A stretch of 35,656 nucleotides of DNA from the NCBI GenBank assembly GCA_036011305.1, contig DASCNA010000279.1, forward strand, positions 1 to 35,656. The letters run 5' to 3'. Position 1 is the first letter of the stretch, and the number at the start of each line of letters is the position of its first letter. The notes beneath the pieces were generated by a model. The model saw nothing but the letters and a program-made list of their open reading frames with translations. It had not been told where the DNA came from and did no database searches. Of the stretch, positions 8,866 to 15,962 are shown piece by piece. Origin of the DNA: DASCNA01 sp036011305. Lineage in GTDB: Bacteria > Verrucomicrobiota > Lentisphaeria > Victivallales > GWF2-38-69. The translations under genes and the position numbers were made by a program.

Positions 8866-9498
8866 TTATTTCTCCACTAATCTTTTTGTTTTTAAACTCA
8901 AAGAAGAAACTATATTCTGCATATTATCAATTGCTTCCTCTAAATCATCATTAACAATAAAATAATCGTAAATTAAAAATTTTTCTATCTCTTTCCCGGC
9001 ATGCCCTAATCTTAATTTCAAACTTGCATCTGTTTCTGTCCCTCTAGCCTTCAACCTTCTTTTCAATTCATCCAAACTCGGTGGAAGTATAAATACAAAT
9101 TCAGCACATTTAGTTAATATTTCATCACTTTTTATATACTCTTTAACCTGTAAAGCACCCTGAACATCAATGTCCAATAATATATTTTGATTATTCAGTA
9201 CTCTGGAATGAATTTCGCTTTTCAGCGTTCCGTAAAAATTGCCATGAACAACTGCGTGTTCAATAAATTCATTAACTTCTACTTTTTCCCTGAAATTATC
9301 TTTGCCAATAAAATAATAGTCCTTACCATCGACTTCTCCTTCACGCGGTTTTCTGGTCGTACAGGAAACCGAAAAGTCAAAACCGTTTTTTTCCATTATT
9401 GGTTTACATATAGTAGATTTACCTGCCCCACTAGCTCCTGAAACTATCAAAAGTATGCCTAATGATCTATATGATTTTATGTCAAAATTATTCTTCAT
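8866..9498 (-). CDS. gmk: Guanylate kinase
   Basis: 210-residue enzyme phosphorylating GMP to GDP. P-loop GASGAGKST lies at about residues 20-28, followed by the GMP-binding FSVSCTTRKPREGEVDGKDYYF block, the ILLDIDVQGALQV Walker-B-like strand, and RLKARGTE in the lid. The start overlaps the upstream lipoprotein gene by 11 bp; coaC begins one base after its stop. gmk-coaBC proximity is common in bacteria, usually with rpoZ between, but no rpoZ is visible here. Confidence 0.96.
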   Translation of the reverse strand: MKNNFDIKSYRSLGILLIVSGASGAGKSTICKPIMEKNGFDFSVSCTTRKPREGEVDGKDYYFIGKDNFREKVEVNEFIEHAVVHGNFYGTLKSEIHSRVLNNQNILLDIDVQGALQVKEYIKSDEILTKCAEFVFILPPSLDELKRRLKARGTETDASLKLRLGHAGKEIEKFLIYDYFIVNDDLEEAIDNMQNIVSSLSLKTKRLVEK

Positions 9499-9895
9499 TA
9501 TCTGTTATATTTTTATTTGTTTCAGTTACTAATGCACTATTACTGTCAAATATCCAGTCTTTATGTTCAAGATTTGCATAGTAAGCCCTGCCCCATCCAA
9601 CTAAAAGTCCATCTTTAAAAACTAAAGGTGTGCACTCAGTTTTAGTCCTGACAAAATCTGCCCAGTCCCAGTAAGTATAATAAAACCATAGATTAGGTTT
9701 GTTATACTTTTCATAAACTAAGGGTTCTCCCATTACTGCTAAGACCTGTTTTTTAGTCATACCCACTCTTAACAGTTTCACATGCTGCATGTTTACAGTT
9801 CTTTCAATAATGCCTGGATTAGCCCTGTCAAAAAAACTGCAGGAAGTAATAAAAATCAAGAAACTAAACAAAATAAGAGGATAACATTTTTTCAT
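9488..9895 (-). CDS. BamE/SmpA (OmlA)-family lipoprotein
   Basis: 135 residues. The N-terminal signal (KKCYPLILFSFLIFITSC) has a lipobox ending in Cys19. The mature part carries the SmpA/OmlA pattern VKLLRVGMTKKQVLAVMGEP...WFYYT. BamE-like domains occur in the outer-membrane assembly machine and in many unrelated small lipoproteins; this one continues past the core with a GLLVGWGR strand. Overlaps gmk by 11 bp. Residues after the lipobox (SFF) give no inner-membrane retention Asp at +2, so outer-membrane sorting is likely. Specific function not assigned. Confidence 0.82.
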   Translation of the reverse strand: MKKCYPLILFSFLIFITSCSFFDRANPGIIERTVNMQHVKLLRVGMTKKQVLAVMGEPLVYEKYNKPNLWFYYTYWDWADFVRTKTECTPLVFKDGLLVGWGRAYYANLEHKDWIFDSNSALVTETNKNITDNEE

Positions 9896-9926
9896 ATTGC
9901 TATTTTTTCATATTCGAAATTAATAA

Positions 9927-10739
9927 TTAATCATCTACATTTATTTTATTATACTTGAATAGATCTTTTTTTTCATCATACTCTATCAATGCAAAACAAC
10001 CATTTCTGGTTAAAGAGCCAATTATTATTTCTCCTCTGCCGTTTTTATCCAATCTTGCATGGGGATGATGCACGTGACCACACAAAGATAAATCAATTCT
10101 TTTGCTCTTTAAAGCAGCTAAAATCTGCTTATGTCCCCATAGTTTATGCCTGAATCTCATAATAGGATGATCTTCAATAAGAGGATAATGTCCTACTAAT
10201 ATATTAGGACCTGACATATTGTTCTCCAACCAGTTCAAAACATACTCTATAGTTTCATTATTCATTTTACCTGTTGAAAACAGAAGATTAATTGGTTTAC
10301 ATGAATTTGTCAGACATAGGTTAACTCCTTTGACTGTTAGTGAATAAGGCAAATCGTCAAATTTCATTTTATGTCTGTTTAAATAATAAAACGTATCTTT
10401 AAGAGCATCAATACAAATTTTATCATGTACATAATAATCATGATTCCCAGGCACATATAAAAATTCAAAACTTTTATTCTCAACCAGCGGCTTTATTAAA
10501 TCGATCGTCAAATTAAATTCGGAAGGTTCACCGCTTGTTGAAATATCACCTGTGCATATTACTATATCTGGGGCTATATTTAAAATTTTATCAACCATTA
10601 TAGATAGATAATCCTGGTTATGCCTATGTTTTCTGAAATAATGGTGATTAAATAAACCTATTGCACGTTTATCAAAAAATGCACTCCAGTTTGATGGATG
10701 TCCTGCTGCATGAGAGTCTGAGAAAGCTACTATTTTCAT
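9927..10739 (-). CDS. Calcineurin-like metallophosphoesterase
   Basis: 270-residue cytoplasmic-type phosphoesterase with all five dimetal motifs in order: FSDSHAAGH (D-x-H), ICTGDIS (GD), PGNHDY (GNHD), VGHYP (GH) and LCGHVHHPH (GHxH). Overall layout resembles CpdA/Icc-like cyclic-nucleotide phosphodiesterases, but substrate cannot be told from sequence. No signal peptide. It is the first gene of the minus-strand run leading to coaB, 31 bp from the BamE-like gene. Confidence 0.9.
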   Translation of the reverse strand: MKIVAFSDSHAAGHPSNWSAFFDKRAIGLFNHHYFRKHRHNQDYLSIMVDKILNIAPDIVICTGDISTSGEPSEFNLTIDLIKPLVENKSFEFLYVPGNHDYYVHDKICIDALKDTFYYLNRHKMKFDDLPYSLTVKGVNLCLTNSCKPINLLFSTGKMNNETIEYVLNWLENNMSGPNILVGHYPLIEDHPIMRFRHKLWGHKQILAALKSKRIDLSLCGHVHHPHARLDKNGRGEIIIGSLTRNGCFALIEYDEKKDLFKYNKINVDD

Positions 10740-11031
10740 TATTAAGTTTCATCTGTTAAAATATTTGTATATATTTATTAAATTATATTATAGTGAATAT
10801 TTCATCAATAAAATTAGTGGATTATTCATTTAAAAAGATTTAATTAATATAGCCAAATAAATACTTTTCAAATAAATCAAACTCTACTTAGTTATTTTTT
10901 ACTATAATGTACTCATTTAAGTTCTAATTAATTGTCTTTTTATAAGTAATGCAGTATTTTATAATTTCGAGTATTTGTTATAAAACATAAATTCATGTTT
11001 AAACATCAAATTAAAAACAATGGAGTAATAT
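10740..11031. promoter_or_regulatory. Divergent intergenic region with a 12-bp palindrome upstream of fabD
   Basis: 292-bp very AT-rich gap between the minus-strand metallophosphoesterase and fabD, which must hold both promoters. A perfect palindrome ATGTTTAAACAT (10995-11006) ends 25 bp before the fabD start, after a TATAAT-like hexamer at 10960-10965. No good -35 partner was found. The palindrome position suits an operator, but palindromes are common in such AT-rich sequence. Confidence 0.4.
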
Positions 11032-11946
11032 ATGAAAACAGCTTTCGTATTTTCCGGACAAGGCGCTCAAAAAGTTGGCATGGGAAAAGATTTATTTGAA
11101 AATTCCCCTGTAGCAGCAGAAGTGTTTAAAAAGGCAGATGAAATATTAGGCTATTCATTATCAGATATATGTTTTAACGGTCCTGACAGCAAACTGACAG
11201 AAACAAAATACTGCCAATTAGCAATTTATGTTATGAGTGCAGCCTGTCTTGAAGCTTTTAAAGAAAAACATGGTGATATGACTCCAGTGGCAACAGCAGG
11301 ATTGAGTCTTGGAGAATTTACAGCCCTTTATGCTGCCGGTGCTTTCTCTTTTGAAGACGGTGTTAAAATTATAGAAAAAAGAGCAATATATATGCAGGAA
11401 GCCTGTGACAATACTAAAGGTGGTATGGCAAGTGTTCTCAGAGGCGAAACAACTCTAATAGAAGAATCCTGCAATGAAGCCGGTATTGATGTATCGAACT
11501 TCAACAGCCCTGGACAAACAGTTATCAGCGGAGAGAAAGAAAAAGTCAAAAATGCAATTTCCATTTTGAAATCAAAAGGAATTTCTAAAATAATTCCATT
11601 GAGAGTAGCCGGTGCCTACCATTCAAGGCTAATGAAATCTGCTGAAGTAAAACTTGAAGAATATTTGAATAATTTTGATTTCACCATTCCTGCTATACCT
11701 GTAGCACAAAACTATGTTGGAGCACTAACTGCTGAACCAAACCAAATCAAAACCAATATTATTAAACAGGTGACTGGAAGTGTTCAATGGGTAGACTGTA
11801 TCAATTCATTTGATTCACTCGGAGTAGACAATATTATAGAGTTTGGTCCAGGTAATGTATTGACGGGCTTAATCAAGAGAATTAATTCAAATATTTCTTT
11901 ATCAAATATTAATTCTGTAGAAACATTGAATAATTTTAATCAATAA
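11032..11946 (+). CDS. fabD: Malonyl-CoA:acyl carrier protein transacylase FabD
   Basis: 304-residue enzyme loading malonyl groups onto ACP. N-terminal FSGQGAQKVGMGKDL, nucleophile elbow GLSLGE with Ser92, and catalytic His197 in GAYHSRLM. The residue before Ser is Leu rather than the usual His (GHSLG in E. coli). SD GGAG precedes the ATG. It leads the fabD-fabG-acpP-fabF cluster. Confidence 0.96.
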   Translation: MKTAFVFSGQGAQKVGMGKDLFENSPVAAEVFKKADEILGYSLSDICFNGPDSKLTETKYCQLAIYVMSAACLEAFKEKHGDMTPVATAGLSLGEFTALYAAGAFSFEDGVKIIEKRAIYMQEACDNTKGGMASVLRGETTLIEESCNEAGIDVSNFNSPGQTVISGEKEKVKNAISILKSKGISKIIPLRVAGAYHSRLMKSAEVKLEEYLNNFDFTIPAIPVAQNYVGALTAEPNQIKTNIIKQVTGSVQWVDCINSFDSLGVDNIIEFGPGNVLTGLIKRINSNISLSNINSVETLNNFNQ

Positions 11947-11963
11947 AATTGAGGTTTTGTATA

Positions 11964-12713
11964 ATGTGTTGTAAAAAACTTGACGGTAAAGTTGCTATAG
12001 TAACAGGCGGAGCACGAGGAATCGGCAAGGCTATTTCTGAACGTTTAGCATCAGAAGGAGCTTCTTTGGCAATAGTTGATGTACTTTTAGATGTAGCTGA
12101 AAAAACAGCTAATGAATTCAAAGCTAAAGGGGTAAACGCTTTAGCAGTAAAAGCTGATGTCTCAGATTTAGAAAATGTCCAAACTGCCGTAAAAGAAATC
12201 GTCGCCCATTTTGGCAAAATTGATATTCTAATAAATAATGCAGGTATTACTAAAGATACACTGCTTATGAGAATGAGTGCTGATGACTGGAACAAAGTAA
12301 TTAATATCAATCTTACTGGTGCATTTAATTTTGTTAAAGCTGTTATTAGGCCTATGATGAAAACTAAAGCCGGCAAGATAGTTAATATTTCTTCTGTTGT
12401 AGGAAGAATGGGAAATGTTGGGCAGGCCAACTACTCAGCATCAAAAGCCGGAATGATAGGACTTACTAAATCTGTTGCAAAAGAGTTTGCATCAAGAAAG
12501 ATTAACTGTAATGCTGTAGCTCCAGGCTATATCGCAACTGAAATGACTGGACATCTTTCAGATGCCGCTATGGATGCTTTTTTAGCTGTTACGCCAATGA
12601 AACGTCCTGGAAGTCCTGATGACGTTGCTAATGCTGTTTGCTTTTTCTGCACAGAAGAATCCAACTACATAACAGGTCAAGTTCTAAATATTGATGGTGG
12701 AATGTTAATGTAA
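11964..12713 (+). CDS. fabG: 3-oxoacyl-[ACP] reductase FabG
   Basis: 249-residue short-chain dehydrogenase reducing beta-ketoacyl-ACP with NADPH. Rossmann motif TGGARGIG, NNAG, and the catalytic Ser144, Tyr157 and Lys161 (SSVVG; NYSASKAG). C-terminal ITGQVLNIDGG is typical. The ATG at 11964 is chosen because GAGG lies at 11951-11954 with good spacing; an in-frame TTG at 11949 would add five residues but has no ribosome site. It follows fabD by 17 bp. Confidence 0.96.
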   Translation: MCCKKLDGKVAIVTGGARGIGKAISERLASEGASLAIVDVLLDVAEKTANEFKAKGVNALAVKADVSDLENVQTAVKEIVAHFGKIDILINNAGITKDTLLMRMSADDWNKVININLTGAFNFVKAVIRPMMKTKAGKIVNISSVVGRMGNVGQANYSASKAGMIGLTKSVAKEFASRKINCNAVAPGYIATEMTGHLSDAAMDAFLAVTPMKRPGSPDDVANAVCFFCTEESNYITGQVLNIDGGMLM

Positions 12714-12736
12714 ATTCGATTTATAAATAAAAAAAT

Positions 12737-12792
12737 TTGATTTTTATCACTTTATGACTATTTTATTTCACCGAAATATGATAAATTATCAT
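12737..12792 (+). promoter_or_regulatory. Candidate acpP promoter and adjacent palindrome
   Basis: TTGATT (12737-12742) and TATTTT (12759-12764) are spaced 16 bp, a plausible sigma-70-like promoter in the 140-bp gap before acpP. Just downstream, ATGATAA-A-TTATCAT (12778-12792) is a perfect interrupted palindrome near the expected transcription start, so it could be an operator. A separate acpP promoter would explain high ACP expression. Based on pattern only. Confidence 0.35.
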
Positions 12793-12853
12793 TTAATGTA
12801 TTAAACTTAAATTGAGAATTATAATTTAAAACAAATATTGGAGGAAAACAGAA

Positions 12854-13093
12854 ATGTCTTCAACTGCTGACAAAGTAAAAGAAATCGTAGTAAATCAACT
12901 AGGTGTATCACCTGATCAGGCAACTAAAGATGCTAAATTTATTGAAGATCTTGGTGCTGATTCTTTAGACCAAGTAGAGTTAGTTATGGCTTTAGAAGAA
13001 GAGTTTGGTGCTGATATTCCTGATGAAGATGCAGAAAAACTTGTAAGCGTAGGCGATGCTATTGAATATATTGAAAAAAATGTTCAAGGATAA
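12854..13093 (+). CDS. acpP: Acyl carrier protein
   Basis: 79-residue acidic four-helix protein that carries growing acyl chains. The phosphopantetheine site is Ser37 in DLGADSLDQVEL, followed by VMALEEEFGADIPDEDAEKL, near-identical to canonical AcpP. A strong SD GGAGG stands at 12841-12845. Followed by an intrinsic terminator before fabF, so it may be produced as a short abundant transcript. Confidence 0.98.
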   Translation: MSSTADKVKEIVVNQLGVSPDQATKDAKFIEDLGADSLDQVELVMALEEEFGADIPDEDAEKLVSVGDAIEYIEKNVQG

Positions 13094-13117
13094 GTTTTTT
13101 ACAATATAATTATTATA

Positions 13118-13150
13118 GGGGCATTCGAAATAATCGTATGCCCCTTTTAT
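13118..13150 (+). terminator. Intrinsic terminator after acpP
   Basis: Stem GGGGCAT-T-CGA (13118-13128) pairs with TCG-T-ATGCCCC (13134-13144) around loop AATAA, with one T-T mismatch, followed by TTTTATCTTTTAT. It lies between acpP and fabF, so it probably attenuates read-through and sets ACP above FabF. Confidence 0.85.
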
Positions 13151-13195
13151 CTTTTATGAATTCTAACTAATTTTCATGTTAATAAGGGTTTTCAA

Positions 13196-14440
13196 ATGGA
13201 AAGACGTGTAGTAATAACTGGAATGGGAGTTATTTCCAGCGTGGGTAATAATGTAAACGATTTTTGGGATTCTCTAATAAACGGACGTTCAGGCATTGAT
13301 ACTGTAACACATTTTGATGTTGAACCTTTTAAAACAAAAGTTGCCGGTCAAGTTAAAGACTTTGATATTAGCAAATACATGCCTGTAAAAGAAGCAAGAC
13401 GTCTTGATAGATTCTGTCAATTTGCAATAGCTGCAGCTGATGAAGCATTGGAATCTGCAGGGATATCTCAAAACCTAGAAGGTTTAGAGCCATCAAAAAC
13501 AGGAGTTATTGTAAGTAGCGGTATTGGCGGACTTAAAACTCTAGAAGACCAGGCCGGAATATTAAAAGAAAAAGGGCCTTCAAAAGTTTCACCATTTTTA
13601 ATACCTATGATGATAAGTGACCTTGCTTCCGGAAATATTTCAATGCGATACGGAGCTACCGGTCCAAATATGTCAATTGTTACTGCATGTGCATCATCTA
13701 CTCACTCAATAGGTGAATCTTTCTGGATGATTAAAAGAGCAGATGCTGATGTAATGATAACCGGTGGTGCTGAAGCCAGTATTACACCTGTTGGTTTTGC
13801 AGGTTTCTGCTCTATGAAAGCCATGAGTACTCGCAATGAAGAACCTAAAAAATCAATGTCTCCATTTGACCGCAAAAGAGATGGTTTTGTAATGGCAGAA
13901 GGTGCAGGAGTACTTATACTTGAAGAATTAGAACATGCAAAAAAAAGAGGAGCAAACATTCTTGCAGAAGTAGTAGGCTACGGAGCTTCAGCTGATGCAT
14001 TCCATATTACAGCACCAGCACCAGGTGGAAGAGGTGCTATTCAGTCAATCAACTTGGCTTTCAAACATGCCGGTATACCTGTTGAATCTATTGATTATGC
14101 TAATGCACACGGAACAAGTACTCCTTTAAATGACAAACTTGAAACATTAGCTTATAAAACTGTATTTGGAGATCATGCAAAAGATCTTAATGTAAGCAGT
14201 ACGAAAAGCTGTCACGCTCATATGCTTGGCGCAACAGGTGCAGTTGAATCTATTGTATGCGTAAAAGCAATACAGGAAAGTATTATTCCACCAACAATTA
14301 ACTATGAAGATCCTGACCCTGAATGTGATTTAAATTATACCCCTAATGTAGCTGTAGAGAAAAAAGTTGATGCTGCTATTAAAATGAATCTAGGTTTTGG
14401 CGGTCATAACGCAACATTATTATTCAAAAAATATAAATGA
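13196..14440 (+). CDS. fabF: Beta-ketoacyl-[ACP] synthase II FabF
   Basis: 414-residue condensing enzyme for chain elongation. Cys165 (TACASSTH), His305 (NAHGTSTPLND) and Lys337/His342 (TKSCHAHMLGATGAVE) form the Cys-His-His site. The usual KSMTGH stretch reads KSCHAH here, which keeps the Lys and the second His but replaces the intervening residues. SD AAGGG precedes the ATG. Separated from acpP by a terminator, so it needs read-through or its own promoter. Confidence 0.96.
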   Translation: MERRVVITGMGVISSVGNNVNDFWDSLINGRSGIDTVTHFDVEPFKTKVAGQVKDFDISKYMPVKEARRLDRFCQFAIAAADEALESAGISQNLEGLEPSKTGVIVSSGIGGLKTLEDQAGILKEKGPSKVSPFLIPMMISDLASGNISMRYGATGPNMSIVTACASSTHSIGESFWMIKRADADVMITGGAEASITPVGFAGFCSMKAMSTRNEEPKKSMSPFDRKRDGFVMAEGAGVLILEELEHAKKRGANILAEVVGYGASADAFHITAPAPGGRGAIQSINLAFKHAGIPVESIDYANAHGTSTPLNDKLETLAYKTVFGDHAKDLNVSSTKSCHAHMLGATGAVESIVCVKAIQESIIPPTINYEDPDPECDLNYTPNVAVEKKVDAAIKMNLGFGGHNATLLFKKYK

Positions 14441-14471
14441 TCAATTAATTATAAGTGAAGTGGAGAAATTT

Positions 14472-14939
14472 ATGAAGAAAAAGTTCCTCTTTATATCATG
14501 TTTGGGAGCTATTACTATTGCTTTTGTAGGATGTGCACCTCAATTGGCCAGAATAAAATACGGCCAGGAAGAGCAGCAATGGAAATCCTATATTAATAAA
14601 TCCTATAAAGACTGGGAGCCACCTCCTACTCCACCTCCTTATATGGAGAGTGCAAAATCTAATGAAAAAAGTTTATCCAGTATAGAAATTGTACCTGAAC
14701 CGTCAAACTCACCTGAAAATATAAATATAGTTGATTCTGCTGCTCCCTTTAGCAGTAATATACATGAATCACAAACCTATGTTGTCAAAAAAGGTGATAC
14801 ACTCTGGTCAATTTCAGACAAATTCTATAATGATGGCAAAGATTGGAAAAAAATTCAGGAAGCTAATATGGCTAAACTGAAAAATCCAAAAAACCTGAAA
14901 CCAGGAATGACTTTAACCATTCCTGCTGAAACGAAATAG
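14472..14939 (+). CDS. LysM-domain lipoprotein
   Basis: 155 residues. Signal MKKKFLFISCLGAITIAFVGC carries a lipobox ending at Cys21; a Pro-rich linker (PPPTPPPY) and a C-terminal LysM domain (YVVKKGDTLWSISDKFYN...NLKPGMTLTIP) follow. LysM binds peptidoglycan, so this is likely an envelope tether. The start at 14472 is chosen because GGAGA lies at 14462-14466 and the signal peptide begins there; an upstream in-frame ATG at 14397 would overlap fabF and spoil the signal. Confidence 0.85.
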   Translation: MKKKFLFISCLGAITIAFVGCAPQLARIKYGQEEQQWKSYINKSYKDWEPPPTPPPYMESAKSNEKSLSSIEIVPEPSNSPENINIVDSAAPFSSNIHESQTYVVKKGDTLWSISDKFYNDGKDWKKIQEANMAKLKNPKNLKPGMTLTIPAETK

Positions 14940-14962
14940 CTGTTGTTATTAGAACTGTTACG

Positions 14963-15943
14963 ATGATGCTAGAAAAAGAGATTTATCTTGATGGGGCTTC
15001 AATGCTGAATAGTTTATTTGCCAATGACCTCATCAATAATTCAAAAATTACTGAAAAAAAACTTAAGGTAAAGGTAATTGCACGTGATTATTGGATTAAA
15101 TTGACATCCAATAATCAGGTTTACCTTGAAAGAGCCTATTCTTTCATAAACGAGCTCATTGGAGTATATGAATCAGGTCATATAATACATCAGAAAGATT
15201 TTGAATTAATTTTAACTTCAATTACTTCTGATAACTTAAAAATTAAAGATTTTTATGATGATGCCATAAAGGTCAGCCCTTCCAAAGACCGCATTATTCC
15301 ACGAACAATTGCTCAGCATGATTATATGAAAAATATTAAAGAAAAAGATATAGTTTTTGGAATAGGCCCTGCAGGAACAGGTAAAACATATCTTGCAATG
15401 GCAATGGCAATATCTTATTTTCTAACAGGTAAATATTCAAGAATTATATTGACAAGACCGGCTATGGAAGCAGGTGAAAATTTAGGTTTTCTACCTGGTT
15501 CTCTTGAAGAAAAAATTAAACCATACCTAAGACCGTTATATGACGCTTTATATGATATGATGGATTTTGATGAAGCAAATAAACTCATTGAAACAAATAT
15601 CATTGAAGTCGCTCCACTTGCCTTTATGAGAGGCAGAACTCTAAATAACTCTTTTATTATACTGGATGAAGCTCAAAACACTACACCCGAGCAAATGATG
15701 ATGTTCCTTACACGTTTGGGTTTTGATTCAAAATGTATAATAACGGGAGACCCTTCACAAACAGATTTACCTTCAAATAAAACTTCAGGACTAGTACATG
15801 CCAGAAAAATATTATATAATATTAAAGAATTAGCTTTTAAAACTTTTACTTCAAAGGATGTAGTTAGGAATCCGCTTGTTGAAAAAATAATTAATGCATA
15901 CGATGAAGGCCATAAACTGTTGGCAAAAACACGCTCCAAATAA
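14963..15943 (+). CDS. ybeZ: PhoH-like ATPase (YbeZ)
   Basis: 326 residues: N-terminal KH-like region, then a PhoH NTPase domain with Walker A GPAGTGKT (135-142), the DARPAMEAGE-like segment TRPAMEAGENLGFLPG, and Walker B FIILDEAQNTTPEQM. Its downstream context with ybeY and a CorC-like gene matches the ybeZ-ybeY-ybeX set of proteobacteria; YbeZ partners YbeY in RNA metabolism. Two adjacent ATGs (14963, 14966) are possible starts. Confidence 0.93.
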   Translation: MMLEKEIYLDGASMLNSLFANDLINNSKITEKKLKVKVIARDYWIKLTSNNQVYLERAYSFINELIGVYESGHIIHQKDFELILTSITSDNLKIKDFYDDAIKVSPSKDRIIPRTIAQHDYMKNIKEKDIVFGIGPAGTGKTYLAMAMAISYFLTGKYSRIILTRPAMEAGENLGFLPGSLEEKIKPYLRPLYDALYDMMDFDEANKLIETNIIEVAPLAFMRGRTLNNSFIILDEAQNTTPEQMMMFLTRLGFDSKCIITGDPSQTDLPSNKTSGLVHARKILYNIKELAFKTFTSKDVVRNPLVEKIINAYDEGHKLLAKTRSK

Positions 15944-15962
15944 ATACTAAGGTAATCATATA

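Noticed and set aside
11936..12430. 164-codon minus-strand ORF antisense to fabG
   Set aside because: It mirrors a strongly conserved SDR gene, has no ribosome site, and its composition is that of an antisense shadow.
14397..14471. Longer start for the LysM lipoprotein
   Set aside because: It overlaps fabF and would place 25 residues before a typical lipoprotein signal; the GGAGA site supports the ATG at 14472.
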